A stretch of 64,000 nt of DNA from JAJTFW01 sp903922455 (GCA_943329665.2 CALQEU020000005.1:62001-126000); one strand, 5' to 3'. Numbered from the stretch's first letter, positions 9,018 through 18,385 are shown. Program-made: numbers and translations. Notes: generated by a model not told the origin, from the letters alone.

Positions 9018-9435
9018 GAAATAGTCGGCGGTTACGTATTTCTTGGGACACGAAATACGAATTAACACGAAATGCGAAACTAAAGCGAAATGCGAATGAA
9101 CCTGCCTATGCTAACCGCGTGCGCTAAAGCTAAAGCGGTGGCGCAAGCTACGCAGAGGCAAGACGGTAGGCAGGCAAGTCGCGAAAAATATTGAAATACT
9201 AGCTTCGTATATTACTCTCCGTTTAAACGCAAAGGCAGCAGCGTTTAGGCAGCGAGAGCAGCGACGAAAGAATTTTCGGAGTTGGAATTAATTCGCACCT
9301 AAAAACTCACTCGAAGCATGCAGCTTGTAGCTTGAATTCAGAACTTATTCACAACTAACACTCACATAACGAATCATTTAAAGGAATTTTGTATAACAAG
9401 CCTTACAATCATTTTAGAGCTAGGGTCATTTTCTT
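9018..9435. other. Structured, repeat-like intergenic spacer
   Basis: No gene is supported here. The part at 9040-9110 repeats short words (ACACGAAATACGAA, ACACGAAATGCGAA, AAAGCGAAATGCGAA). Nested inverted repeats follow: CCTGCCTA at 9101-9108 with TAGGCAGG at 9167-9174, enclosing ACCGC (9114-9118) with GCGGT (9135-9139). The block resembles the other low-value repeat spacers of this window, not a known RNA. The last 80 bases form the carA promoter region. Confidence 0.4.
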
Positions 9436-9443
9436 TATTTTTG
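9436..9443 (+). promoter_or_regulatory. -7 promoter box TATTTTTG upstream of carA
   Basis: An exact TAnnTTTG match 30 bases before the carA ATG at 9474. A TTG codon within this box opens the same reading frame, but it is better explained as promoter than as start codon. Confidence 0.45.
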
Positions 9444-9473
9444 CATTTTAGAATTCATCCTCTTCTTCCCTCC

Positions 9474-10598
9474 ATGAAATATACTCCCAAAAGTCCTGCA
9501 TTATTACTTCTTGAAGATGGTACCGTTTTTTATGGTAAAGCTGCCGGAGCCATCGGAATTGCTACCGGCGAAATATGTTTTAATACTGGTATGACGGGCT
9601 ATCAAGAGATCTTCACCGATCCATCGTACACCGGACAATTGATGGTGATGACGAGTGTTCATATCGGGAATTATGGAATAAAATTGAGTGAGTCGGAGTC
9701 GACAGAAATTAAAATTTCAGGACTTATTTGTCGAAACTTAAGTCCAATTCCAAGTCGGAAAGATTCGGACATGAGTATACAAGATTTTCTTTTGCAAAAT
9801 AAGATGGTGACACTAACGGATGTGGATACCCGCGCTATTGTGCGTCATATTCGGAGCAAAGGAAGTATGAATGCCATTATCAGCACATCTACCCAAGACA
9901 TTGAAACACTGAAAAAAGAATTAGCGAAAGTTCCGTCGATGGAAGGATTGGAGTTATCGAGTCAGGTGAGTTCTGAAACAGCTTGGGATTTTAATACAGA
10001 AGGAAAAATGAAAGTGGCTTTGCTGGATGCAGGCTACAAGATGAATATTGCAAGAAGCTTAGCCGACAGAGGATGCCAAGTTCGCATTTTCCCATACAAC
10101 AGCACTTTTGCCGAGATGAACCAATGGCAGCCGGATGGGTACATGCTTTCGAATGGCCCTGGTGATCCTGCTACGATGCACGATGCAGTAAAAACGGTTA
10201 AGGAAATTTTAGAGAGTGGAACTCCCCTATTCGGCATTTGTTTGGGACATCAACTTTTAGCGGAAGCTTGTGGGATGAGAACTTACAAGATGCACCATGG
10301 TCATAGAGGAATTAATCACCCCGTAAAAAATGTGATTCAAGGCACGAGTGAAATCACCAGTCAGAACCACGGATTTGCAGTGATGCAAGAAGATATTGAG
10401 AATTCGAAGGAAGTTGAAATAACCCATTTTAACTTAAACGATAAAACCATCGAAGGGATTCGGATGATATCAAAGCCCGCCTTCTCTGTGCAATATCATC
10501 CGGAAGCAGCGCCTGGTCCACACGATGCGGCTTATTTATTTGATGATTTTGTGAGTATGATCACTGAACACTCTAAACATAAAGTAGCGAGTAATTAA
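9474..10598 (+). CDS. carA: Carbamoyl-phosphate synthase small subunit
   Basis: Glutamine-hydrolysing subunit of carbamoyl-phosphate synthase, feeding pyrimidine and arginine synthesis. The 374 residues are normal length. The N-terminal CPSase small-chain domain begins PALLLLEDGTVFYGKA and includes the GEICFNTGMTGYQEI signature; the class I amidotransferase domain carries Cys256 in FGICLGHQLL and His342/Glu344 in VQYHPEAAPG. The start is placed at the ATG 9474, not at the in-frame TTG 9441, because the family sequence begins there and the TTG lies in a promoter box. The large subunit gene carB is not in this window, so the two subunits are not adjacent on this side. Confidence 0.93.
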   Translation: MKYTPKSPALLLLEDGTVFYGKAAGAIGIATGEICFNTGMTGYQEIFTDPSYTGQLMVMTSVHIGNYGIKLSESESTEIKISGLICRNLSPIPSRKDSDMSIQDFLLQNKMVTLTDVDTRAIVRHIRSKGSMNAIISTSTQDIETLKKELAKVPSMEGLELSSQVSSETAWDFNTEGKMKVALLDAGYKMNIARSLADRGCQVRIFPYNSTFAEMNQWQPDGYMLSNGPGDPATMHDAVKTVKEILESGTPLFGICLGHQLLAEACGMRTYKMHHGHRGINHPVKNVIQGTSEITSQNHGFAVMQEDIENSKEVEITHFNLNDKTIEGIRMISKPAFSVQYHPEAAPGPHDAAYLFDDFVSMITEHSKHKVASN

Positions 10599-10660
10599 TC
10601 TAAGTATTTCCTTTTTTTGAGATGAACTCCTCGATCTTCATAAGTTCGGGGATAAACATT

Positions 10661-10689
10661 TTGTCACGTCTGTTTCTTGACTATTTTTG
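10661..10689 (+). promoter_or_regulatory. Complete -33/-7 promoter of the M1 peptidase gene
   Basis: TTG at 10661-10663 (within ATTTTG) and TATTTTTG at 10682-10689 are separated by 18 bases, matching the Bacteroidota layout TTG-N17-23-TAnnTTTG. The ATG at 10695 comes only five bases after the box. This is the best complete example of the leaderless arrangement seen in the window. Confidence 0.6.
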
Positions 10690-10694
10690 AAGGT

Positions 10695-13600
10695 ATGATT
10701 CCACGGATTCTATTCCTTCTCCTCCCCCTACTTTTTCATGGTTCAATTGCTCATGCAGGAAATAACACATCGTATTTTCAGCAAGAAGTAAATTATAAAA
10801 TTTCGGTAAGCCTGAATGATAGAAAGCATTCATTGAGCGCTCAAATTGAAATTGAATACATCAATCGTTCGTCGGATACCTTAACGGAAATTTGGTTTCA
10901 TCTATGGCCTAATGCTTATAAAGATCGTAACTCTGCATTGTGTAAACAGATGCTCGAAAATGGAGATGCTTCATTGTATTTTGCAAAAGAAGAAGAACGA
11001 GGTTACATCGACTCATTGCAATTTACTGCAAACGATGAAATCATCTCCTGGAGTTATGATTCATTAAACAAAGACATCGCTTTGTTGCAACTTAAAAATC
11101 CATTATTCCCTGGTAACAGAGTGATCATTAAAACTCCCTTTTATGTAAAACTTCCATCGGCGAGTTTCTCTCGATTAGGACATATTGGACAAGCTTTCGC
11201 AATCACGCAATGGTATCCAAAACCAGCAGTGTACGATCAACAAGGATGGCATGCGATGCCTTATTTAAACCAAGGAGAGTTTTATGCGGAGTTTGGTTCT
11301 TTTGATGTGTCAATCACCTTACCTAAAAATTATGTGGTGGGTGCTACTGGAGATTGTCAAACACAAACGGAAATAGATTGGATGAATGAATTGTCGAAGG
11401 AACCAGACAACTTCAACGACAGTTTACTATTTCCTCCTTCCTCAAAAGAATTTAAAACTATTCGTTACACACAAACTAAAGTACACGACTTTGCTTGGTT
11501 TGCCGATAAACGATTTCATGTACGTACGGGAAAAGCGATTCTACCGAATAGCGGAAACGAAGTAACGACTTGGGCTTTATTCACCAACTCTGAACCTCAT
11601 CTTTGGAAAAATGCAGTGAGAAATATGAACGATGCATTGTATCATTATTCTGCATTGGTTGGCGAATACCCTTACCAACAGTGTACTGCCATTGATGGTA
11701 CTATTGCAGCTGGGGGTGGAATGGAATATCCCAATATCACCATCATTGGAAAGACGTATGATCCTTTTCTTTTTGATATAGTTGTAGCGCATGAAGTGGG
11801 ACATAATTGGTTTCAGGGAATACTTGGCTCGAACGAAAGAAATCATCCTTGGATGGACGAAGGCATGAATTCATTTATGGAAGCTTTGTACGTGATGAAA
11901 AAATATCCTCCATATCAATATGGAAATTTAAATGAAATGAGTTCAATTGGAATCGCATCGAATTTGTTTGGAACTAATCAGTTTGATTTCAAACAAACCG
12001 GACATTTTGAATATCAATTAGCGACCAGCATATTTACCAATCAAGCGATAGAAAATAAAGCCGTAGATTTTTCATCCTTGAATTATGGTATTGTTGCTTA
12101 CAAAAAAACAGCAATTGCATTTAACTATTTACAAAATTACCTCGGCGACTCTTTATTCATAATAGGAATGCAAAATTATTTTCAAGAATGGAAATTCAAA
12201 CACCCCTACCCTGCCGATGTTCAAAAATCATTTGAAAAAGCAAGTGGAAAAGATTTGTCGTGGTTTTTTGTTGATTTTTTAAACTCACATTTAAGTCAAG
12301 ATTATAAAATAAAAAATGTAGTTCAATATGGTGATACATTAAGTATTCAAGTAATAGACAAATCGCATTTAAACACTCCATTTCAAATCAGTATCTACCA
12401 CAATGGACAAAAAATAATTTCAGATTGGATTCACTCAGATTTAATAAAAAATCCACTAAAATTTGCTATCAATGAATTTGATAGTATTATTGTAGATGAA
12501 AACGAGTCTACACTTGATTGCAATAGACGAAACAATACATATAGAAAAGATTTCTTAATAAAGACCGCCCCTAGAACGTATAGTTTTCTTTTACCAAAAA
12601 TTCATAATTTTAATTACGCCAGCGTTTTCACAACTCCGGTTGTCGCTTGGAATCAGTACAACAAATTTATGTTGGGTGCAAGTATTTACAATGTGATGTT
12701 ACCTTTTAGAAGAATTGAATATACGCTTGTGCCCTTATACGCTTTTGGAGACAAAACATTAAATGGCACGGGTAACATTCAAGTTACTTTCCCATGTACA
12801 TCGCCGTTACTTCATAAGATTACTTGGTCAAATAGTTTTAGAAAATTCAGTTACGCCAAAGAATTATATAAAAATGCTGACGGAAATTTGTTGGAAGAAA
12901 ATCTAGGATATATGCGATTAAGTCCGGAAGTTACTTTTTCACTGAGAAAATCAAATGTTCGTAGTTCCATCACTCAGCAAATCCAATTACAGAGCATACA
13001 TATTTGGGAAGACAATGTAGTTTATCGTTTCAACAATGGAAAAGCATCGGGATTTGTAAATCAGGAATATAAAGAATTTTATCGATTGAAATATAAGTTA
13101 GCAAATCGCAGAACTGTTGATCCTTTTTCGGTGAAAATGCAAGTGGAAGCCAATGCGGATATCTTAAAAGCCGATGTAGAATTCAACTATCATTTTAATT
13201 ACAAGAAAAAAGGGAAAGGTGCCGACATCCGATTTTTTGGAGGGAAAATGTTTAACGACAACCTCAATGGACTCTATGGCTACTTCCTATCCGACAGAAA
13301 TGGCGTAAGAGGGTCGAATGATTATGCCTATGATGAATTATATTTTGGAAGAAGCGAATCACAATTCTTTTTATTCCAACAAATGGCATTACGACAAGGC
13401 GCATTTAAAATATACACTCCATTTGGTGCCTATCGCGATTGGATTGTTGCTTTAAACATCAGTATCGATTTTCCGATTCCTTTACCTCTAAAAATTTACG
13501 GTGATATCGGAACCACTACTGATTTCAAGAAAGACATTAAAAATGTATATGATCTCAATTCCTCCTTTAGCTATGATGCCGGAATTTGCTTGAGTTTAAT

Positions 13601-13757
13601 CAAAAATGTGATGGAAGTCTATTTTCCATTGGTACGGTCAGAAGAAATACAGAAATACTTGGAAGCGAATGATGCAAAATATGCAGAACAGATTCGATTT
13701 GTATTCAATTTAAATCTTATGAATCCGTTAAACATCCGAAATCAGTTCTTCAACTAG
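10695..13757 (+). CDS. Secreted M1-family metallopeptidase
   Basis: A large (1020-residue) exported gluzincin aminopeptidase-like protein. A signal peptide (IPRILFLLLPLLFHGSIAHA) precedes an M1 N-terminal beta domain. The zinc site is HEVGH (about 366-370) followed 18 residues later by Glu389 in WMDEGMNSF, and the exopeptidase-type GGGMEYPN motif precedes it. After about residue 640 the protein continues for roughly 380 residues of beta-rich sequence with aromatic ends (for example FRKFSYAKELYKNADG, FNLNLMNPLNIRNQFFN) not found in ordinary aminopeptidases; it may be an outer-membrane barrel-like region. The start is the ATG at 10695; an in-frame TTG at 10677 overlaps the promoter. Confidence 0.85.
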   Translation: MIPRILFLLLPLLFHGSIAHAGNNTSYFQQEVNYKISVSLNDRKHSLSAQIEIEYINRSSDTLTEIWFHLWPNAYKDRNSALCKQMLENGDASLYFAKEEERGYIDSLQFTANDEIISWSYDSLNKDIALLQLKNPLFPGNRVIIKTPFYVKLPSASFSRLGHIGQAFAITQWYPKPAVYDQQGWHAMPYLNQGEFYAEFGSFDVSITLPKNYVVGATGDCQTQTEIDWMNELSKEPDNFNDSLLFPPSSKEFKTIRYTQTKVHDFAWFADKRFHVRTGKAILPNSGNEVTTWALFTNSEPHLWKNAVRNMNDALYHYSALVGEYPYQQCTAIDGTIAAGGGMEYPNITIIGKTYDPFLFDIVVAHEVGHNWFQGILGSNERNHPWMDEGMNSFMEALYVMKKYPPYQYGNLNEMSSIGIASNLFGTNQFDFKQTGHFEYQLATSIFTNQAIENKAVDFSSLNYGIVAYKKTAIAFNYLQNYLGDSLFIIGMQNYFQEWKFKHPYPADVQKSFEKASGKDLSWFFVDFLNSHLSQDYKIKNVVQYGDTLSIQVIDKSHLNTPFQISIYHNGQKIISDWIHSDLIKNPLKFAINEFDSIIVDENESTLDCNRRNNTYRKDFLIKTAPRTYSFLLPKIHNFNYASVFTTPVVAWNQYNKFMLGASIYNVMLPFRRIEYTLVPLYAFGDKTLNGTGNIQVTFPCTSPLLHKITWSNSFRKFSYAKELYKNADGNLLEENLGYMRLSPEVTFSLRKSNVRSSITQQIQLQSIHIWEDNVVYRFNNGKASGFVNQEYKEFYRLKYKLANRRTVDPFSVKMQVEANADILKADVEFNYHFNYKKKGKGADIRFFGGKMFNDNLNGLYGYFLSDRNGVRGSNDYAYDELYFGRSESQFFLFQQMALRQGAFKIYTPFGAYRDWIVALNISIDFPIPLPLKIYGDIGTTTDFKKDIKNVYDLNSSFSYDAGICLSLIKNVMEVYFPLVRSEEIQKYLEANDAKYAEQIRFVFNLNLMNPLNIRNQFFN

Positions 13758-13765
13758 ACAATTGC

Positions 13766-13773
13766 TATATTTG
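13766..13773 (+). promoter_or_regulatory. -7 promoter box TATATTTG of lpxH
   Basis: An exact TAnnTTTG match ending 16 bases before the lpxH ATG, just after the stop codon of the M1 peptidase gene. It suggests lpxH has its own promoter with a short leader. Confidence 0.5.
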
Positions 13774-13789
13774 CAAACCCTAAAATCTC

Positions 13790-14548
13790 ATGCAACTACC
13801 TGAAGGCAAAAAAATTTATTTCATCAGCGATTTCCATCTCGGTGTGCCCGATAAGGCAAGCAGTTTGGGGCGCGAGAAAAAAATTGTGCGGTGGTTAGAT
13901 GTCATTAAGAAAGATGCAGCCATTTTATATTTGATGGGCGATGTATTCGACTATTGGTTTGAATACAAGCATGCGGTTCCTAAGGGCTACGTTCGTCTCT
14001 TAGGAAAGCTCGCAGAACTCAGTGATAGCGGTGTAGAGATGCATTACTTCACAGGTAACCATGATATGTGGGTATTTGATTATTTTCCAGAAGAAATAGG
14101 TTTGCAACTGCATCGTGAACCCATCCAAAAAGAATACAATCACAAAAAATTCTTCTTAGGACATGGAGATGGATTAGGTCCAGGCGATCATGGATACAAA
14201 TTCATCAAAAAAGTTTTTGCTAATCGTATTTCACAATGGTTATTTGCTCGTTTACATCCTAACGCTGGCATCAGTTTGATGCGATATTTTTCCAAGAAGA
14301 GCAGAATCGCAACCGGAAATGATGATGCACAATTTTTAGGAGATGATAAGGAGTGGTTAGTTATACACTCCAAAGAAATTTTACAAAAAGAGCATTTTGA
14401 TTACTTCATCTTCGGACACCGTCATTTACCGTTAGATATAAAACTCAATGATAAAAGTCGGTACATCAACTTAGGAGAATGGATCAATCATTTTATGTAT
14501 GCTGAATTTGATGGATTGAATATCCATTTGAAAAAATTTGAAGAATAA
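13790..14548 (+). CDS. lpxH: UDP-2,3-diacylglucosamine diphosphatase
   Basis: A calcineurin-like phosphoesterase (252 residues) that hydrolyses UDP-2,3-diacylglucosamine to lipid X in lipid A synthesis at the inner face of the cytoplasmic membrane. The metal-binding series is complete: SDFHLG (near residue 14), GDVFDYWF, GNHDMW, GHGDG and GHRH. The Arg/Lys-rich helical insertion (HGYKFIKKVFANRISQWLF) is the membrane-facing cap typical of LpxH. Presence of this gene confirms a Gram-negative envelope. A repeat-rich spacer follows. Confidence 0.88.
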   Translation: MQLPEGKKIYFISDFHLGVPDKASSLGREKKIVRWLDVIKKDAAILYLMGDVFDYWFEYKHAVPKGYVRLLGKLAELSDSGVEMHYFTGNHDMWVFDYFPEEIGLQLHREPIQKEYNHKKFFLGHGDGLGPGDHGYKFIKKVFANRISQWLFARLHPNAGISLMRYFSKKSRIATGNDDAQFLGDDKEWLVIHSKEILQKEHFDYFIFGHRHLPLDIKLNDKSRYINLGEWINHFMYAEFDGLNIHLKKFEE

Positions 14549-14579
14549 ATAGTATTCGAATTTTTAATACACTTAAATT

Positions 14580-14700
14580 TCTTGCAAAGGACGCAGAGGC
14601 TGCGCTACGCTAAATTTTCTCTTCGCTAATTTTTCTCGCAACCCTCGGCAAGCTCAGGTTAAAAAGGCGCAGAGGCGCTAAGTTTTCTTGCAGAGGTGAA
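14580..14700 (+). repeat. Second patch of the GCTAAATTTTCTC repeat family
   Basis: The spacer after lpxH repeats the vocabulary of the 7994-8249 patch: GCAGAGGCTGCGCTACGCTAAATTTTCTC, a second TTCGCTAATTTTTCTCGC, then CCCTCGGCAAGCTCAGG and GGCGCAGAGGCGCTAAG. Two such patches 6.5 kb apart show a dispersed family and not a single local duplication. Confidence 0.6.
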
Positions 14701-14716
14701 AGATTCGTAAACGCAA

Positions 14717-15334
14717 TTAATCTTGCTCGAAAGAACCCCAGTTTCGCTTAATGATGGCTTCCTCGTGCTCTTCAACAGTGGGAATGTACTCAGTAGCTCC
14801 ATTAGCTTTTGCAGCATCATACGCTTTTGAATTCATCACTAAAGCTTCGTCAAATTGACGATCTTTATATAAAAGCCAACTATATTTATCTAAAGTTACA
14901 TAATCGTTCCAAGCGGTTTCGCTGAAATGAATATTGAACACATAGTAGCGAGTATGCAATTCCATCCAAGAAGTGGATGCAGATAAAAACAAAGCCACCA
15001 ACAAAACAAATATTCTTCCGGGCGACAATGCACCGGGCTCGCGTAATGTCATCAACAAAGAAAGGATAGAGATAAACAAAGCGAGCATCATTAAAATTAA
15101 TGTGCCGCCCATAAATTTTACTTCAGCCAAAAAGAAAATCAACCAACTCACTGTAGATAATCCCAACCAACTTCCTGTTCTTTTTTTAGCAGAAGTAGAA
15201 GAAACCAAAGAAATCACATAATAAATCATCATGGCCAATAAACCTGCGCCCATAACAATGGTATGTGCTGGCATATGAAATAACTTCATTGCGAGACCTG
15301 AAACAAATACCAGAAAGAAGAATAATTCTATCAT
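14717..15334 (-). CDS. Integral membrane protein of unknown function
   Basis: A 205-residue protein with four or five predicted membrane segments in its first 130 residues (IELFFFLVFVSGLAMKLF, IVMGAGLLAMMIYYVISLV, STVSWLIFFLAEVKF, GTLILMMLALFISILSLLM, RIFVLLVALFLSASTSW). A soluble tail follows with a TPR-like helix pair (SWLLYKDRQFDEALVMNSKAYDAAKANG). The LKLFHMPAHTI-type segment after the first helix recalls the LH(M)PG motif of Bacteroidota GldL-like and related membrane proteins, but that is only a resemblance. I do not recognise the family. It is a single gene between lpxH and the exported protein at 15442, and points away from lpxH. Confidence 0.7.
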   Translation of the reverse strand: MIELFFFLVFVSGLAMKLFHMPAHTIVMGAGLLAMMIYYVISLVSSTSAKKRTGSWLGLSTVSWLIFFLAEVKFMGGTLILMMLALFISILSLLMTLREPGALSPGRIFVLLVALFLSASTSWMELHTRYYVFNIHFSETAWNDYVTLDKYSWLLYKDRQFDEALVMNSKAYDAAKANGATEYIPTVEEHEEAIIKRNWGSFEQD

Positions 15335-15347
15335 GTTATACTTGTTG

Positions 15348-15370
15348 AACGTTTAAATCGTCTAAACGTT
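15348..15370. promoter_or_regulatory. Short palindrome upstream of the membrane protein gene
   Basis: AACGTTTA (15348-15355) and TAAACGTT (15363-15370) form an 8-bp inverted repeat with a 7-base spacer, 13 bases before the ATG at 15334. Position and form fit an operator or a 5' hairpin. No regulator is identified. Confidence 0.3.
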
Positions 15371-15441
15371 TCAATTAATCTGGTTAGAAATAATAAAACA
15401 AATTAAAAGAAACGTTACTATTTGGTTAGTGGTTGCAAATA

Positions 15442-16704
15442 CTAAGTTTTCTGCTTCTTCTTCTTGGCGGCGGGGAATAATACATTATTAAGAATCAATC
15501 GATAACCGGGTGAATTAGGGTGCAAACTGAGGTCGGTGGGCGGATCACCTACCATATGCTGATAGTCTTCTGGATCGTGGCCCCCGTAGAATGTCCAGGT
15601 GCCTTTTCCGATTTCTCCATGAATATATCGCCCCTCACCTGCTGCTTTATTTTCACCCATGATGAGCACTTCAGGCTTAATCAACTCCTTTTTAAATGAG
15701 GTAGTTTGACCCATGAATCCTTTTATCACTTGCTCGTGATTTTGACAAAGCATAGAAGGAACTGGATCCCATTTCGCTGAAAATTCAAAGAGCACAAATA
15801 CATCTTCGTTGCGCGGAATTTTTCGCTGTGTGGTCATATCGATATCCGAAAACTCATACTCGAGCGGATTCTGACTCAACTTAAAATTTCTAAATGCGAA
15901 GGTTTTATCGTAATCCAATTTACTATTGTAACTCTGCGAAGTTCCATCTCCATCGTACATCTTCTCGCAAATATCTAATCCGTGAGCGGATAATGAAATA
16001 TCATACGAATCGGTACCCGAACACATCGAAAATAGAAATCCACCTCCTGCCGTAAACTCTTTTATCCTTTCCGCAACGGCTCCTTTCATTTGCGACACTT
16101 TCGAAAAACCTAGTTTATTTGCCATGGCTTCATCGGTTCTTACTTGTTCTTGATACCATGCTGCGGTATGATACATCGCATAAAATTTTCCGTATTGTCC
16201 CGTAAAATCTTCGTGATGCATGTGAAGCCAATCATAAAGCGGAAGTTTTCCTGTCATGATTTCTTCGTCGTAAATAATTTCGTAGGGAATCTCAGCATAC
16301 GTTAAAACCAGTGTTACGGCATCGTCCCAAGGCAATTTATCTTTGGGAGAATACACTGCCATTTTGGGTGCTTTTTCAAGCTTCACTAAATCCATGTTTA
16401 CTTCTGGACGCGCAATTTCATCAATGATATTGGCGGCTTGTCCATCTGCAATAACACTAAAGCTGACTCCACGAATATTACATTCCTTTTCGATGGCTGG
16501 AAGATGCTTAAACATAAAACTTCCTCCTCTATAGTTGAGCAACCAATCTACTTCCAAGTTATTTGTTAAAATCCAATAAGCAACGCCGTAAGCCTTCAAA
16601 TGGTTCTTTTGTGCAGCATCCATAGGCACCAAAATATAAGATGCCCTCAGCGAGCTGCCAAAGGAGAATAGAATGAAGAATAAAATAAATAATTTTTTAA
16701 TCAT
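15442..16704 (-). CDS. Exported protein of the family often labelled 'asparagine synthetase B'
   Basis: A 420-residue protein with a signal peptide (KKLFILFFILFSFGSSLRAS). The mature start SYILVPMDAAQKNHLKAYGVAYW is characteristic of a Bacteroidota family that, as I recall, many records name asparagine synthetase B. I see neither the N-terminal Cys amidotransferase nor the PP-loop SGGxDS motif of that enzyme, and an exported location would not suit it. Two stretches (GGGFLFSMCSGTDSYD and GKGTWTFYGGHDPEDY) look like a class I amidotransferase or DUF4159-like fold, with a Cys and a His that could form an active site. The start is the ATG at 16704; the earlier in-frame TTG overlaps the TATCATTG box. 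The function is unknown. Confidence 0.65.
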   Translation of the reverse strand: MIKKLFILFFILFSFGSSLRASYILVPMDAAQKNHLKAYGVAYWILTNNLEVDWLLNYRGGSFMFKHLPAIEKECNIRGVSFSVIADGQAANIIDEIARPEVNMDLVKLEKAPKMAVYSPKDKLPWDDAVTLVLTYAEIPYEIIYDEEIMTGKLPLYDWLHMHHEDFTGQYGKFYAMYHTAAWYQEQVRTDEAMANKLGFSKVSQMKGAVAERIKEFTAGGGFLFSMCSGTDSYDISLSAHGLDICEKMYDGDGTSQSYNSKLDYDKTFAFRNFKLSQNPLEYEFSDIDMTTQRKIPRNEDVFVLFEFSAKWDPVPSMLCQNHEQVIKGFMGQTTSFKKELIKPEVLIMGENKAAGEGRYIHGEIGKGTWTFYGGHDPEDYQHMVGDPPTDLSLHPNSPGYRLILNNVLFPAAKKKKQKT

Positions 16705-16710
16705 GTGCTG

Positions 16711-16718
16711 CAATGATA
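16711..16718 (-). promoter_or_regulatory. Near-consensus -7 box TATCATTG
   Basis: TATCATTG on the minus strand has one mismatch to TAnnTTTG and ends six bases before the ATG at 16704. It fits the same close box-to-start pattern as several other genes here. Confidence 0.35.
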
Positions 16719-16849
16719 GTCAAACGAAAAGAATTGCAGAATGTTGCTTCCAGAAATGTAAAAAAATCAGCCCTTTACCCGTCGAAAGCCCAACCTTCTA
16801 ACCCTACATTTTCATTTAAAAATCGATTTCTTAGTGATGAGTATTTCTT

Positions 16850-18373
16850 TTAAAATGGATTTTCCTCCATATCATTCATTCTGGAGTTACGCGTAATTCG
16901 ACTGGAATCTACGTTAGGATTAGGAACCATCTGCATCGGCTGATCAACAGATCCACTTTGATCCATGAAATCATAGGTTTCATAATCAGTAAATTTGGTA
17001 AGGCGACCGATAAATCGAAGTGGCACAGACTTCAAAGCTCCATTTCTATTTTTGGCAATAATAATTTCAGCCAAATCATTTACAGGTTGACCATCTTCAG
17101 TTTCCGTTAATCCATAATACTCGGGGCGATAAATGAACATTACCATATCGGCATCCTGCTCAATCGCTCCTGATTCACGAAGATCACTCAATTGAGGTTT
17201 CTTGGTTTGACTTTTCTCTACGTTACGACTTAACTGCGAAAGTGCAATCACGGGAACATTCAATTCCTTCGCAAGACCTTTCAAGGATCGAGAGATATAC
17301 GATATTTCCTGTTCACGATTTCCGTTTTTATTATCGGTACCACCTTGCATCAACTGTAGATAATCGATGATGATCAACTCAATTTTTCGCTCTGAAACCA
17401 AACGTCGACATTTCGCACGCAATTCAAAAACATTTAATGCGGGTGTATCGTCAATGTAGATGGGAGCTTCTGTCAATGCAGAAACTTTTTTATTGAGTTG
17501 TGTCCACTCGTGTGGATCCAAATTTCCTTTTCTCAATTTTTCTGTATCCAATTCCGTTTCGCTCGACACCAAACGATTTACCAACTGAATGCTCGACATC
17601 TCCAGACTAAAGAAAGCGACTGGCTTCTTAAACATGATAGAAGCATTTCGGGCTAGACTTAAAACGAAAGCGGTTTTACCCATACCAGGACGAGCAGCAA
17701 CAATAATCAAATCACTTTTCTGCCATCCCGCTGTCAAGCGATCTAGCTCGGTAAATCCGCTTGGTACACCCGTCACTCCCGATTCCAAATTCGAAGCCAA
17801 TTCAATTCCTTTCACCGCCTTAGAAACCAATCCCGACATGGACTCGTATTTTCTTCTGATGTTAGAATCGGTAATTTCAAAAAGATTTTGCTCGGCTTTA
17901 TCCAAGAGAGCTAATACATCGGAAGTATCTTCAAACGCATTACGAATGGTGTCACTCGAAATACGAATCAATTCACGTTGAATAAATTTTTGTAAAACAA
18001 TACGCGCATGAAATTCAATGTTCGCGGCAGATGCAATTCTATTTGTTAACTGAGTTATGTAAAATGGTCCGCCGGCTAAATCGATCGTTCCATTTTTTCT
18101 CAACTGCTGAGTAACCGTCAAAATATCGACTGGTTGTGTTCCATGAAAAAGATCTTGAATCGCTTTAAAAATAGCATTATGCGATTCTTTATAAAATGCT
18201 TCTGGCTTGAGGATATCAATTACTTCAGCCACCGCATTTTTATCCAACATCATCGCTCCTAATACAGCCTCCTCCATGTCCACTGCCTGAGGAGGTAATT
18301 TTCCGGGCATGGCTTCGGTTAAAACAATATTAGATCCGGCCGTTTTTCTACGCGTGGTTTTCTCAGTACTCAT
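16850..18373 (-). CDS. dnaB: Replicative DNA helicase
   Basis: The hexameric helicase that opens the replication fork and binds primase. The 507 residues are full length: an N-terminal DnaB domain (PPQAVDMEEAVLGAMMLD, about 27-130), a linker helix, and the RecA-like C-terminal domain with Walker A (ARPGMGKTAF), the arginine-rich H4 region (IELIIIDYLQLM as Walker B) and SDLRESGAIEQDADMV. No intein is inserted. The last about 40 residues are low-complexity and Asn/Met-rich. The start is the ATG at 18373, four bases after a perfect TAAATTTG box. Confidence 0.95.
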   Translation of the reverse strand: MSTEKTTRRKTAGSNIVLTEAMPGKLPPQAVDMEEAVLGAMMLDKNAVAEVIDILKPEAFYKESHNAIFKAIQDLFHGTQPVDILTVTQQLRKNGTIDLAGGPFYITQLTNRIASAANIEFHARIVLQKFIQRELIRISSDTIRNAFEDTSDVLALLDKAEQNLFEITDSNIRRKYESMSGLVSKAVKGIELASNLESGVTGVPSGFTELDRLTAGWQKSDLIIVAARPGMGKTAFVLSLARNASIMFKKPVAFFSLEMSSIQLVNRLVSSETELDTEKLRKGNLDPHEWTQLNKKVSALTEAPIYIDDTPALNVFELRAKCRRLVSERKIELIIIDYLQLMQGGTDNKNGNREQEISYISRSLKGLAKELNVPVIALSQLSRNVEKSQTKKPQLSDLRESGAIEQDADMVMFIYRPEYYGLTETEDGQPVNDLAEIIIAKNRNGALKSVPLRFIGRLTKFTDYETYDFMDQSGSVDQPMQMVPNPNVDSSRITRNSRMNDMEENPF

Positions 18374-18377
18374 TCTT

Positions 18378-18385
18378 CAAATTTA
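18378..18385 (-). promoter_or_regulatory. -7 promoter box TAAATTTG of dnaB
   Basis: On the minus strand TAAATTTG is followed by AAGA and the dnaB ATG at 18373. The exact match and the four-base gap repeat the arrangement at 3613, 8364, 33775 and 58609. Confidence 0.55.

Noticed and set aside
9441..9473. TTG start extending CarA by 11 residues
   Set aside because: The TTG lies in a TATTTTTG promoter box and the extra residues do not resemble CarA. The ATG at 9474 fits.
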